64,000 nt of DNA from Geomonas oryzae (GTDB lineage: Bacteria > Desulfobacterota > Desulfuromonadia > Geobacterales > Geobacteraceae), in assembly GCF_004117875.1 (NCBI RefSeq), contig NZ_RAHW01000009.1, positions 62,001 to 126,000 on the forward strand, given 5' to 3'. Below the pieces are notes generated by a model. The model did no database searches, was not told where the DNA came from, and saw nothing but the letters and a program-made list of their open reading frames with translations. The position numbers and the translations under genes were made by a program. Positions 43,901 to 52,956 of the stretch are shown here, in pieces (positions within the stretch are counted from its first letter, which is position 1; the number at the start of each line of letters is the position of its first letter).

Positions 43901-44554
43901 TCAGGTGATCGTCACGCTGGTGGTCGGCGACCAGGGACCTGGGCCATCGGCACCGTGATGCCTCATACGAAAGAAAGTGTTACCGGGTATCAGGTTCTCC
44001 ATGAGCATGGCAGAGGCATTGGGGAACATGGAGCCGTGGAACCAGTCGGCCTCGCGAGAAGGGTCACCCCTGTTGATATGGATCTCGTGATTGAATGCAC
44101 CTGGTACGGTAGAAGCGCTGCCCATCGCTTTGCCCGGTTCACCGAGGTTGATTACGGTAAAGTCGTTTGAGGAGGTCAGGGGCACCTTACCCCTGGGGTG
44201 AGCCCTGTGTTCTTGGGTTATGGAGAAGCCCGTGGTGAAGAGGGCATCAGGGTTCCGCACCGAGGCGGCATCCAAAAGGGAAGCAATCTCATCCAGGATA
44301 GCCACGATTTCCCCCATCAGCCTAACCCGGTCATGGATCATGAGCCTGTCGCCGTTGCTGGCTGCCCGATGGGCCCCTTCGTATGCATCGGTTTTTTCGA
44401 GTAACAACTGTAGGAGCGCAAAGTTCGCGCCCCAGAAGGTATCCGGGTAGTTTGGGTTGTTTGTGAGGGAACGTCTCACCGTCAAAATGAAGGCGAGAAA
44501 TTTTGCCGGAGACAATCGCCGATAGTCACGTTTTATCCTTCGCTGCATCATCAT
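43901..44554 (-). CDS. conserved hypothetical protein with fn3-like C-terminus
   Basis: 217 residues. GGAGGTGACG precedes three consecutive Met codons (44554, 44551, 44548); the first is given, the second gives better spacing. The N-terminal two thirds is helical (RLSPAKFLAFILTVRRSL, VRLMGEIVAILDEIASLL); the C-terminal part resembles an fn3 strand pattern (FFRMRHHGADGPGPWSPT). No signal peptide. Function unknown. Confidence 0.65.
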   Translation of the reverse strand: MMMQRRIKRDYRRLSPAKFLAFILTVRRSLTNNPNYPDTFWGANFALLQLLLEKTDAYEGAHRAASNGDRLMIHDRVRLMGEIVAILDEIASLLDAASVRNPDALFTTGFSITQEHRAHPRGKVPLTSSNDFTVINLGEPGKAMGSASTVPGAFNHEIHINRGDPSREADWFHGSMFPNASAMLMENLIPGNTFFRMRHHGADGPGPWSPTTSVTIT

Positions 44555-44824
44555 CGTCACCTCCATGACTAGGGTTGACCACACCATACCGGTTAAACGC
44601 GCCTAACGAACAAGAGCGTAAACGGAGCTTCTCGTCTGTCAAGCATCGTTTTTCTCGCCCTCCCCCTGCGCAGAAAATCTCAGCATGCCTAGGCAGGTGC
44701 GTGCCTGTTGACACCGTAACCTTTGCGGCTATCATCTTCGCTGTCTTAAACAACGCTAACAAACAGGCATTTTCAACGGGGCATTTCGCTCGATACCGGA
44801 ACACTCCGAAGCGAAGGAATAATT
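44555..44824 (+). other. upstream region of the exopolysaccharide operon
   Basis: About 270 bp between divergent genes. It holds the strong promoter at 44708-44735; no other feature recognised. Confidence 0.4.
44708..44735 (+). promoter_or_regulatory. sigma-70 promoter of the exopolysaccharide operon
   Basis: TTGACA (44708-44713), 16-bp spacer, TATCAT (44730-44735): consensus -35 and 5/6 -10. Leaves a leader of about 80 nt to the Wzz-type gene. Confidence 0.7.
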
Positions 44825-46282
44825 ATGAAAACCGAGGAAAACCAGATCAGGCAGGATGTCGTTTTCAGCGCCAGGGACCTGCTCGTCATCCTTTTCCGGT
44901 TCAGATACAGGATGCTGATGGCGTTCACGGCGACGACCCTGGCCCTGATCGCACTCCCCCTTTCTAAGCCACCGGTTTACGAGGCGAACTCCACTTTGCT
45001 GATCAAGATCGGCAGGGAGTTCCGCAACCGCACCGAAGTCGACGGCGGCAGACAGCTGATGATCAGTCAGGACGGGATAATCAACTCGGAGATCCAGGTA
45101 CTGACCAGCCTCGATTCGGTAAAGAAAGTGATCAACACCATCAAGCTGGAAAACCTCTACCCCGAGCTGGTCGACATGCCGGACCCAAAGGACAGGCTGG
45201 AGGCCGCTGCTTTGAACTTCACCAGGAGCCTCACGGTGCAGGAGGTAAAGAATTCCAACGTGATAGAGATCTCCTTCAAGCACCAGAATCCGCAGCTCGC
45301 CGCACTCGGGGTGAACCTCATGGTCGAGGCCTTCAAGGAGAAACATCTCGAGGTGTTCAGCGATGCCGACACAGCCTTCATCGAAAACCAGTTGGCGCAC
45401 TACCAGTCGAAACTGCTGGATTCGGGCAACTCGCTGCAAAAGTTCAAAGAAAGAAACGGCATCGTCTCCCAGGAAGAACAGGCGCGGCTCCTGCTCACCA
45501 GGGCAGCTTCGATCGAGAGTGAAAAGATAGAGGTGGAAAACCGCATCAACGCCCTGGCATCCAGGGTTCCGGTCCTAAAATCCAGAGCGGAAAAGGTATT
45601 GGCGCTGGGATCCAACGCATCGGAACCCGGGACCCGAAGGCCAACGGACGAGGCGGAGGCAAGACTGCTCAACATGCAGTTGGAAGAGGAGCAGTTGCTG
45701 GCAAGCTATCCCCCCTCAAGCCCGCTGGTACCGCTGGCCAAAGAGCGGCTGGCAGCGGTGAAGGCCTCGCTTAAAGAACTTGAGGCGAGGCGAAACCGCA
45801 GGCCGGGGGAGGCGGACCCGGCGTACCGGAGCGCAGAAGCGGAGCTGGTCAACGCCGAAACCGAACTCAAGGCGCAAAGGGCGAAGCTTGTGGCGCTGCA
45901 AGAAGAAGGGAAAAGCGTCTCCCAACGGATTCAACTTCTGGAGCAAAGTTCGGAGGAAATCCAGAGGCTGAAACGGCAACAGGAGATCGACGAGAAGAAC
46001 TACCAGGCATTCGTGGCCCGTGCCGAGGAGGCCCGCATCTCCAACGCCATGGACAGACTTAAGTTAGCCAATGTAAGCGTGATACAAAAGGCCAGTGTTC
46101 CCGTTGAGCCGGTGGAGCCCAAGGTCGTCAAGGTTCTGTTGCTGGGGCTGGGCCTGGGCCTCGCCGCAGGGGTCGGGCTTGCCATCGTCTCGGAGTTTTA
46201 CACCCCCGGCCTCGCCACCCCTCAGGCGGTGGAAAGGCGTTTGGGACTCAAGGTTCTGCTGAGCATAAGGCAGCGGCTCTAG
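44825..46282 (+). CDS. Wzz/GumC-type polysaccharide chain-length protein
   Basis: 485 residues. A Wzz domain begins at residue 15 with an inner-membrane helix (about 30-50), followed by a long periplasmic coiled coil (about 190-400, with TEAEARLLNMQLEEEQLL-like heptads) and a second helix near the C-terminus (about 440-465, LLLGLGLGLAAGVGLAIV). Such proteins set the length of exopolysaccharide chains with a BY-kinase partner, which is encoded next. Ribosome site GAAGGAATAATT. Confidence 0.88.
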   Translation: MKTEENQIRQDVVFSARDLLVILFRFRYRMLMAFTATTLALIALPLSKPPVYEANSTLLIKIGREFRNRTEVDGGRQLMISQDGIINSEIQVLTSLDSVKKVINTIKLENLYPELVDMPDPKDRLEAAALNFTRSLTVQEVKNSNVIEISFKHQNPQLAALGVNLMVEAFKEKHLEVFSDADTAFIENQLAHYQSKLLDSGNSLQKFKERNGIVSQEEQARLLLTRAASIESEKIEVENRINALASRVPVLKSRAEKVLALGSNASEPGTRRPTDEAEARLLNMQLEEEQLLASYPPSSPLVPLAKERLAAVKASLKELEARRNRRPGEADPAYRSAEAELVNAETELKAQRAKLVALQEEGKSVSQRIQLLEQSSEEIQRLKRQQEIDEKNYQAFVARAEEARISNAMDRLKLANVSVIQKASVPVEPVEPKVVKVLLLGLGLGLAAGVGLAIVSEFYTPGLATPQAVERRLGLKVLLSIRQRL

Positions 46283-46308
46283 CCGCCAAGCGATGGAAGG
46301 AGCGAGCG

Positions 46309-47052
46309 TTGAAAACGATCCATTGGCCATGGCAGGACAAAAACGAAGTGCAGCCGGAGGATTTCGGTTGCGAAGAGCAAGGCGCCGCCCCGGCGAAGAA
46401 CTCCAACGGTTGGGGCCGGTTCACGACGGATACGGAGATGCTCGCACTTTGCCGCAGCATCGACAACCTGGTTCCGGCGCACGCCCCGAGGGTCATCCAG
46501 TTCATCGGCATCAAGGGGAAGGAAGGGGTTTCCACCGTGGTCCGCGAGCTCGCGGTTGCGGCGGCACGGATGCTCAAGAAGCGGGTTCTGATCCTGGACG
46601 CTGCACACCATGCCCCATCGCAGCACACTCATTTCGGCCTGGAAGAGCCGTATGGCTGGATCGAGGCAATCGCAGACGGAAAGCCGGTGACCAAGGCCTG
46701 CTACCCAGTGGAAGCAGAACAGCAGTCCCTTCATCTGGCACCGATCACCCCCAAAGCATCACTGCCACATTGGTGCGTGGACGGTGCGTCACTCGCCCCA
46801 CTGTTCCGCGGGCTCAAAGAGAGCTTCGACCTGGTACTGATCGATTCGGCACCCGCCCTGCTTTCTGCGGACACCCTCGCCACCTGCCGGTTCTGCGACG
46901 GCGTCGTCATGGTGTTCGCCGCGGAAGGGAGCTGGCGTCTGGCTGAGGCCGCGAAAATGAGAATCGTCGAGCATGGAGGCGCCATCCTGGGCGTCGTGTT
47001 CAACAAAAGGACCTTCCACATCCCGGAGTGCATCTACAAGCGTCTGTACTGA
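46309..47052 (+). CDS. BY-kinase/CpsD-like ATPase with altered P-loop
   Basis: 247 residues from a TTG start at 46309 with AAGGAGCGAGCG. The fold motifs are present: Walker A' VLILDAAHH, Walker B FDLVLIDSAP and DGVVMVF. The P-loop reads GIKGKEGVST, so the invariant Lys before Ser/Thr is Val. The C-terminus ends ECIYKRLY, with only two Tyr instead of a Tyr cluster. It would be the partner of the Wzz-type protein; catalytic activity is doubtful (inference). Confidence 0.8.
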   Translation: MKTIHWPWQDKNEVQPEDFGCEEQGAAPAKNSNGWGRFTTDTEMLALCRSIDNLVPAHAPRVIQFIGIKGKEGVSTVVRELAVAAARMLKKRVLILDAAHHAPSQHTHFGLEEPYGWIEAIADGKPVTKACYPVEAEQQSLHLAPITPKASLPHWCVDGASLAPLFRGLKESFDLVLIDSAPALLSADTLATCRFCDGVVMVFAAEGSWRLAEAAKMRIVEHGGAILGVVFNKRTFHIPECIYKRLY

Positions 47053-47083
47053 ATGGCTGAAATCGGCCCACCGGAGGGAAACG

Positions 47084-48190
47084 ATGCAATGGAAGCTTCC
47101 ACTGGCAGCGCTTTTCACCCCGATCGAGCGGGCGGTCAGCTCACGTTGGCCCATCCAGGTGCTCTTCGTGGTGCGGGGTGATCCCCTTGACGCTCCAAGC
47201 AGCAGGTACCGCGTCTTCCAGTACCTCCAGGATCTCGATCGAAACGCCATCTCTTACCGCGTGGTGAAGCCCCCCAGGCGCAAGAGGGTCCATTGCCACC
47301 TCTGGATTCCGTGGTTTTTACGCACCCTGTTCTGGGGGCTGCGCAGCCGGTCCATCTTCATTCAGAAAGACATCTTCTGGCTTCCGTTGTGGAGTTTCTT
47401 CAAAAGGCTCGGCAAAAGGGTCCTCTACGATTTTGACGATGCCGTCTTCACCGAGCAGCCCGGGCAGGTTTACAACCTGCCGCTGGAGCGCAGGCCCGGG
47501 TGGGAGACGGTAAGAGAAATGGTGCGCCTAAGCGACGTCACCATGGTCGCTAACGACTACCTCGCCGGTTTCGCCCGCCCCCACGGGGCGAAGGTGATGG
47601 TGGTCCCCATGGTGCTCGACCTCGAGAGTTACCCGGTAAAGAGACATCGCCACGCAGGCAAGGTGGTCATCGGCTGGATCGGTTCGCCGCAGACATCCGG
47701 GTTTCTGGAACTGGTGCAGGTTGCCTTGGAGCGGGTCGGCGCAAGCCTCGGTGAAATGGTGGAGATAAGGATCGTAACCAACGGCGAGGTGTCGCTGCCT
47801 CGAGTGCCGCATACCCGCATGCGGTGGGAGGCGGCAAGGGAGATGTCCGATCTCCTCTCCTTCGACATCGGCATCGTTCCACTGCCGGAGACCCCCTTCA
47901 CTCTCGGCAAGAGCAGCTTCAAGCTCCTCCAGTTCATGGGGTGCGGTCTACCGGTCGTCTGCTCACGGGTGGGCTTCAACGCCGAGGCGGTTAACGACGG
48001 GGAGAACGGTTTCCTTGCTGAGGGGAGCGATGAGTGGTGCGAGAAGTTGTCGCTGCTGGTAACCAACGAAGAGATGCGCCGGGCGATGGGTGCTCAGGCG
48101 CGCCGCACCATCGAGGAAAGGTATTCGCTGCAAAGCCAGGCCCCGGTGGTACGTCAGGTAGTGATGCCCATCGATGCCGGACCGGCGTAG
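47084..48190 (+). CDS. GT-B glycosyltransferase
   Basis: 368 residues. VLFVVRGDPLDAPSSRYRVFQYL is split around the N-terminal Rossmann entry; GKVVIGWIGSPQT opens the second domain and IGIVPLPETPFTLGKSSFK-L-LQFMGCGLPVV is the donor-binding segment with the E-x7-E-like spacing altered. The start at 47084 follows CGGAGGGAAACG. It is likely to add a sugar in exopolysaccharide repeat-unit assembly. Confidence 0.85.
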   Translation: MQWKLPLAALFTPIERAVSSRWPIQVLFVVRGDPLDAPSSRYRVFQYLQDLDRNAISYRVVKPPRRKRVHCHLWIPWFLRTLFWGLRSRSIFIQKDIFWLPLWSFFKRLGKRVLYDFDDAVFTEQPGQVYNLPLERRPGWETVREMVRLSDVTMVANDYLAGFARPHGAKVMVVPMVLDLESYPVKRHRHAGKVVIGWIGSPQTSGFLELVQVALERVGASLGEMVEIRIVTNGEVSLPRVPHTRMRWEAAREMSDLLSFDIGIVPLPETPFTLGKSSFKLLQFMGCGLPVVCSRVGFNAEAVNDGENGFLAEGSDEWCEKLSLLVTNEEMRRAMGAQARRTIEERYSLQSQAPVVRQVVMPIDAGPA

Positions 48191-48214
48191 CGGCACGGCA
48201 ACCGGGGCATAATC

Positions 48215-49471
48215 ATGATCAAGCCTATTCTGTTTCTCGCCATTTTCACCATACCGATCTCCATTGACTACACACTGTTCGAGCCGTCCAGGGACGCGTT
48301 CAGCGGATGGGCTGGGGGGATGCTCTTTACCCTGTCCGACCTGATCTTTCTGAGCCTGCTCGTGGCATGGAAGCTGGAGACCCTGCACCTCCCGCGCCCG
48401 CGAGCGAGAGTGGTCTTCTGGCGCCCGATCGCCTTTTTCATCGCAGCATGCCTGATCTCCGTCCCCGGCTCGATCTGGTCCGTCTTCGGGTACATCGCAG
48501 TCTTCCAACTCGGGAAACTGGCCCTCATCTATTACGGCATCAGCCGGATCGTGCTCCAGGATCGCAGGTACATCCCGGTCGCCTGCTCCGCACTCATCGC
48601 TGCCCTATGCTTCCAAGCCTGCCTGGCGACGGTGCAGTTCTTCACCCAGGATTACTACAGCTTCCTGCGCACCGGCTCCCATGCCGCACTCACCCGCTTC
48701 GGCGATCTGATCCGCAGCCATGGCACCGTTGGGGTGCCCAACGCGCTCGCGGCCTTCATCATCCCGGTTCTGCTGCTCGTGGTGGTGAAGCTGCTCCATG
48801 ACGAGCAGGCGAACCGCCCCGCTTACTTTTTCATCCTCTGCCTGGGCTCGGCTGCCCTGCTCTTCACCTTCTCCCGGAGCGGCTGGAGTACTTTTGCGTT
48901 AAGCGCCCTTGCCCTTTTCGTGCGCAGCGCCCGCATCAAGCGCCCCCCGCCCTACGTCTACCCGCTGCTGGCGATAGGGGTCGCCGTGGTGCTGTTGTCC
49001 GGCATCGTCGACTCGCGCATATCCTCGGACGACCAGGGGTCCGCCCAGGACAGGTGGTACCTGATGCTGATCGCCGCCCGGATGATCCGCGCCCACTTCG
49101 TGACCGGTGTCGGCATAAACAACTACTGGTTTGCCATGAACCATTACATCCCTCCGGATTACGGATGGTCCTTCGTCTACGTGGTGCACAACGTATTTCT
49201 TTTGGTCTTCGCCGAAACCGGCATCATCGGGTTCATCGCGGTCATCCTTCTGTTCGCGACGCCGGTCATCAAGCTATACCCTCTCGCCCGTTGCAACACC
49301 GAAGAACAGGGACGCATCGCACTCTGGATCGTCACCTCCATCGTCGGCATAGCCTTTCTCAACCTGGTCGAGTTCACCTGGGCCTCGTCGATCATCTGCT
49401 CATTTTATTTCCTGATGCTCGGGGTTGGTGACGCGCTGGTGAACGCGGCAGAAGGTGCTGCCAAGGAGTGA
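48215..49471 (+). CDS. O-antigen ligase / Wzy-type polymerase
   Basis: 418 residues, 10-12 predicted helices. The large periplasmic loop with GTVGVPNALAAFIIPVLL, TFSRSGWSTFALSALAL and the C-terminal VHNVFLLVFAETGIIGFI are the Wzy_C/O-antigen-ligase pattern (conserved Arg and His). It polymerises or ligates the lipid-linked glycan at the periplasmic face. Confidence 0.85.
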   Translation: MIKPILFLAIFTIPISIDYTLFEPSRDAFSGWAGGMLFTLSDLIFLSLLVAWKLETLHLPRPRARVVFWRPIAFFIAACLISVPGSIWSVFGYIAVFQLGKLALIYYGISRIVLQDRRYIPVACSALIAALCFQACLATVQFFTQDYYSFLRTGSHAALTRFGDLIRSHGTVGVPNALAAFIIPVLLLVVVKLLHDEQANRPAYFFILCLGSAALLFTFSRSGWSTFALSALALFVRSARIKRPPPYVYPLLAIGVAVVLLSGIVDSRISSDDQGSAQDRWYLMLIAARMIRAHFVTGVGINNYWFAMNHYIPPDYGWSFVYVVHNVFLLVFAETGIIGFIAVILLFATPVIKLYPLARCNTEEQGRIALWIVTSIVGIAFLNLVEFTWASSIICSFYFLMLGVGDALVNAAEGAAKE

Positions 49472-49473
49472 CC

Positions 49474-51048
49474 ATGGATGACACGAAGGGGCAACAAAAG
49501 CGCGGCGTACGGCGCCTGGTGCATTCTTCCGCCGGGATCACACTCTGCACGCTTCTCTCGACCGCCATCGGTTTTGCCACCCAGGTGATCCTCGCGTCCT
49601 ACTTCGGCACCACCGAGCAGATGGACGCCTACCTGGTGTCGCTGACGATACCCGCCATGGTGGTGGCGGTCTTCGGCGGCTCCCTGAATTACACCTTCAT
49701 CCCGGTGTTCGTAGAGAAACTCTCCTCCGGGGAGGAGTCCGCGGCGTGGCGCATAGTGAACGACATGTTCTGCATCTCCCTCATGGTGCTCCTGCCGATC
49801 ACCTTGTTGAGCTCCATCATGGCGCTGGACGTCATAGGGGCGACAGCTCCCGGACTCGCGAACACCACCAAGGGGGAGGCGGCCACCTTCTTCCGTGTAC
49901 AGACTCCGGTCATCGTCTTCTCCGGCCTCTCGGCACTACTTGGCAGCACCTACTATGCCCGGAAACGCTTTCTTTACCCCGCCCTCGCCCAGGTCGCAAA
50001 CAGCGCGAACAGTCTGCTCGTCGTCTCGCTGTTCGCAAAGGGGAGCGGCATCAAGGCAGCCGCGTGGGGGGGGCTGGCCGGCAGCGCCCTCACCTTCATC
50101 ATGCTGGTCCCGGTGTTGCGGCACATACCGCGCTTCCGACTATCCCCATTCCCGCTGGAGCAAGGCACCCGCAGGGTGATCAGGCTCATCATGCCCCTTT
50201 TATGCGGCGCACTCTTCTACCGGGGGGACGACCTCATTCAGCGCTTCATAGCCTCCTCGTTCACCGCGGGAAGCATCTCTTCGCTGGCCTACGCCTTCAA
50301 GCTGGTGACCACGTGCAGCAGCCTGGTGGTCTCGGGCATATCCATCGTTTTGCTGCAGCACGTCTCGGAGTTCGCCTCACGAAAGGAGGAGGGTGAGATC
50401 GGCGGCACCTTCGGCGGCACCTTCCGCTGGCTCACCTTCTTCATGATGCTGGTGATAAGCTGCGCCGTGGTGAGCGGCGAGGACGGGATCGCCGTTCTTT
50501 TCCAGCGCGGCAAGTTCGACGCCGCCTCCTCGCACCTCACCTGGCAGTGCCTCGTCCTCTACGCCGGGGTCATGTACGGCGGCGTCATCGGCGCCATCAC
50601 GACTCCCGTCTTCTACGCCTACAAGGACACCATGCTTGTGGTCAAGGTCGGTATCGCCGGCGCTCTCCTGCAACTGGCCTTTTCGTTTCTTCTCTCGAGG
50701 ATTTGGTCTGAGCTTGGGCTCCCCCTGGCCTATTCTCTCTCGAGCCTTGCCACCATATCGGCCTTCCTGGCGATCTTGAACCGTAAGTATGTCGCTCTCC
50801 CCTTGCGCGAGATGGGACGTTCGCTTCTCACCTCGGGGCTCGCTGCTGCCGTCGCCGTGCCGCTTTTGCGCCTGGCGGAAAATGCCTTTCTCCCTCCCCT
50901 CGCCCCGCTGGCGAGACTTGCCGTCATGGTACCGCTAACCGTCCTCGCCTACCTCACCCTGGCGGTGCTCTTGAGAAACGAAGAGGCCGGGCAAGTCGCA
51001 CGGGGAGCCGCCGTGATCCGGCAAAGAAAACCCGCCCGCTCTCCTTGA
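49474..51048 (+). CDS. MurJ/MviN-like lipid-linked glycan flippase
   Basis: 524 residues, about 14 helices of the MVF/MOP superfamily: TLLSTAIGFATQVILASYFG, TEQMDAYLVSLTIPAM, and FYRGDDLIQRFIASSF. The ATG at 49474 is spaced correctly from AAGGAG, which overlaps the upstream stop codon; the earlier GTG at 49468 is unlikely. In an exopolysaccharide operon it probably flips the lipid-linked repeat unit (inference), rather than lipid II. Confidence 0.87.
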   Translation: MDDTKGQQKRGVRRLVHSSAGITLCTLLSTAIGFATQVILASYFGTTEQMDAYLVSLTIPAMVVAVFGGSLNYTFIPVFVEKLSSGEESAAWRIVNDMFCISLMVLLPITLLSSIMALDVIGATAPGLANTTKGEAATFFRVQTPVIVFSGLSALLGSTYYARKRFLYPALAQVANSANSLLVVSLFAKGSGIKAAAWGGLAGSALTFIMLVPVLRHIPRFRLSPFPLEQGTRRVIRLIMPLLCGALFYRGDDLIQRFIASSFTAGSISSLAYAFKLVTTCSSLVVSGISIVLLQHVSEFASRKEEGEIGGTFGGTFRWLTFFMMLVISCAVVSGEDGIAVLFQRGKFDAASSHLTWQCLVLYAGVMYGGVIGAITTPVFYAYKDTMLVVKVGIAGALLQLAFSFLLSRIWSELGLPLAYSLSSLATISAFLAILNRKYVALPLREMGRSLLTSGLAAAVAVPLLRLAENAFLPPLAPLARLAVMVPLTVLAYLTLAVLLRNEEAGQVARGAAVIRQRKPARSP

Positions 51049-51080
51049 ATGAAGAAATTCGTCTGCAGGCGATGAACAAA

Positions 51081-51110
51081 AAGAGGCCCCGGAAAAGTCC
51101 GGGGCCTCTT
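51081..51110. terminator. bidirectional terminator of the exopolysaccharide operon
   Basis: AAGAGGCCCCGGA (51081-51093) / TCCGGGGCCTCTT (51098-51110), 4-nt loop, then TTGTCT on the plus strand. A-rich left side allows leftward use too; the converging gene ends at 51160. Confidence 0.9.
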
Positions 51111-51159
51111 TGTCTCTGCCGGGCGGCCCGCGCCGCCTCGATCGGTTGTCAGCCTGAGC

Positions 51160-52884
51160 TTACGATGCGGAGAGAAGCACCGGGGCTGAGGGGATCTTGA
51201 CGGTGGTATTCGGTGTCTTGATCACCCCGATGTCGAGCTTCTGGTTCGGCCACGGCATCCATACGCCTTTGCCGCCCTGCCAGGTCGCCGCCGTGGTGAG
51301 GGTGATCTGGTTCGCGCTCGGTACCGAGGCGATCTGATACCTGCCGCTACCCTCGATCTGGATGGTATCGCCGGGGCGGAAGACCATGCGCGCATCGATC
51401 TCGGTCACCAACTTGTTCATGGTGATGGTCGTCCCGGAGCCCGAAGCCGAGGTGGTGAAAGGGAAGACCCCTTTGTTCAACGCCGGAGAACTTGACTGCA
51501 GTTGCAGGTTCGTGGTGTCCCAGGACGAGCCAAGCAAGGTGTAGTAAGGGTCTGTCGACATGCATGCCGAACCGGTCCATCCGCCGGTGCTGTTGATCAC
51601 GCTGGAGGAGGTGTAGTTAGCAGACTTGTCGGTGACCACGTAGCCGCCGTAGGCCGAGTTGAAGAGGCTGTTGTAATATTTGACAGAGTAGCTTCTGCCT
51701 GAGTAGTCGTTTTCCACCTGCACGCTCTTACCAGTATCGCCGGAAGAGATATTGTTGATCAGATAGATGTTGTAGGTGCCGGAAGCAAGGTTGTAGTACG
51801 CCCCCCACCAGGCGATGCCGTAGCCGAAGTCGTTGCTGGCGGCGCTGGTGTTGTTGATGAAGAAGACCCTGCTCCCCCCCTCGTACACCTGGAAGTTGCC
51901 GTCACCCTTCTCGCTCTCCGCAGTGTCCCAGGCGGTGTTGTTGATGAAGTAGATGTCGCGGGAGGAGGAGTTGGAGTCGAAGTTCTGCTTGTAGTTGCTG
52001 TAGCCGATGCAGTCCCTGACCGTCACGTTCCATGAATCGTCGCGGTACTTGTTGTCACCGTCCTTGGAGACATCCACCCCCTGCTCGCCGTTGTTGTGCA
52101 CGATGCAGTTGAGTACCCAGCTGTTGGTGCAGGAGCCCAGGTGGATGCCGTCGGAACCGAGGTTGGAATCGTAAGCGGTGCAGTTGGAGATCACTGCGTT
52201 GTTGACGTAGGTCAGGAAGATGTTCGCGGCCCAGTCGTCGTTGATGCCGGTTTTGTGAGCAACGACGCGGTCGATGGTTGCACCCTGCAGGAAGGTGGTC
52301 GGGTAGCTTGGGGAGACGAAGATCACGTTCGCCCAGATCGAGTTGTACACCTCGACGTTACGCAGGGTGTTGTAATTGCCGGTGGTCTGGAAACCGTTGT
52401 AACCGGAGTTCTGCACCTTGATGCCGTTGGCGCCGCCGTCGAAGACGACGTAATCCCTTTTCGAGATGTTCACGAGGCCGGCCCAGTTGGGGACGGTGAT
52501 GCCGGAACCGTCGATCACGCTCTGACCGGACCCCCAGGAGGGGTCACCCTTGATGGTGATCGGGCTGGAGGCTGTACCGTTGTCGTACCAGGTGGAGTCT
52601 ATCTGGATCATGCCGCCCCCCTGCGAGGTGTGCTTGCTCCCCCCTTTCACGATTACCACGTCCCCCGCCACCAGCCGTTTCCAGCCGCCGGCGCTCAGAA
52701 AATCACTGTTGCCGGTGGTCTTGGTTCCGGGGATATTCTTCCAGCTCGAGGTGGTGGCAAGGCCGTTAGCCGCGTCACTGCCGTAGTCGAAATCGACGTA
52801 GTAAGTGGTTGCCTGGGCCTGCTGCAGGTAGCCGAACAGCATGAAACCGAGCAACATCATGGAAAGTCTCAACGACTTCTTCAT
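51160..52884 (-). CDS. secreted parallel beta-helix protein
   Basis: 574 residues from the ATG at 52884 (GAAGGAGAAAAG site), signal peptide ending near QAQA. YYVDFDYGSDAANGLA is the opening of pectate-lyase-like right-handed beta-helix proteins, followed by repeated strands (NNAVISNCTAYDSN, VLNCIVHNNGEQGVD, RDIYFINNTAWDT) of PbH1 type. The family includes glycan lyases and epimerases as well as adhesins; no catalytic residues can be picked out. It lies 72 bp past the fn3 gene and probably shares its riboswitch-controlled transcript. Confidence 0.82.
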   Translation of the reverse strand: MKKSLRLSMMLLGFMLFGYLQQAQATTYYVDFDYGSDAANGLATTSSWKNIPGTKTTGNSDFLSAGGWKRLVAGDVVIVKGGSKHTSQGGGMIQIDSTWYDNGTASSPITIKGDPSWGSGQSVIDGSGITVPNWAGLVNISKRDYVVFDGGANGIKVQNSGYNGFQTTGNYNTLRNVEVYNSIWANVIFVSPSYPTTFLQGATIDRVVAHKTGINDDWAANIFLTYVNNAVISNCTAYDSNLGSDGIHLGSCTNSWVLNCIVHNNGEQGVDVSKDGDNKYRDDSWNVTVRDCIGYSNYKQNFDSNSSSRDIYFINNTAWDTAESEKGDGNFQVYEGGSRVFFINNTSAASNDFGYGIAWWGAYYNLASGTYNIYLINNISSGDTGKSVQVENDYSGRSYSVKYYNSLFNSAYGGYVVTDKSANYTSSSVINSTGGWTGSACMSTDPYYTLLGSSWDTTNLQLQSSSPALNKGVFPFTTSASGSGTTITMNKLVTEIDARMVFRPGDTIQIEGSGRYQIASVPSANQITLTTAATWQGGKGVWMPWPNQKLDIGVIKTPNTTVKIPSAPVLLSAS

Positions 52885-52956
52885 CTTTTCTCCTTCTGCC
52901 GCGGTTTTCACCGCGGTCAAGTCTAGCGTATTTTCCTTCATCTTACAGGCTGCAGG

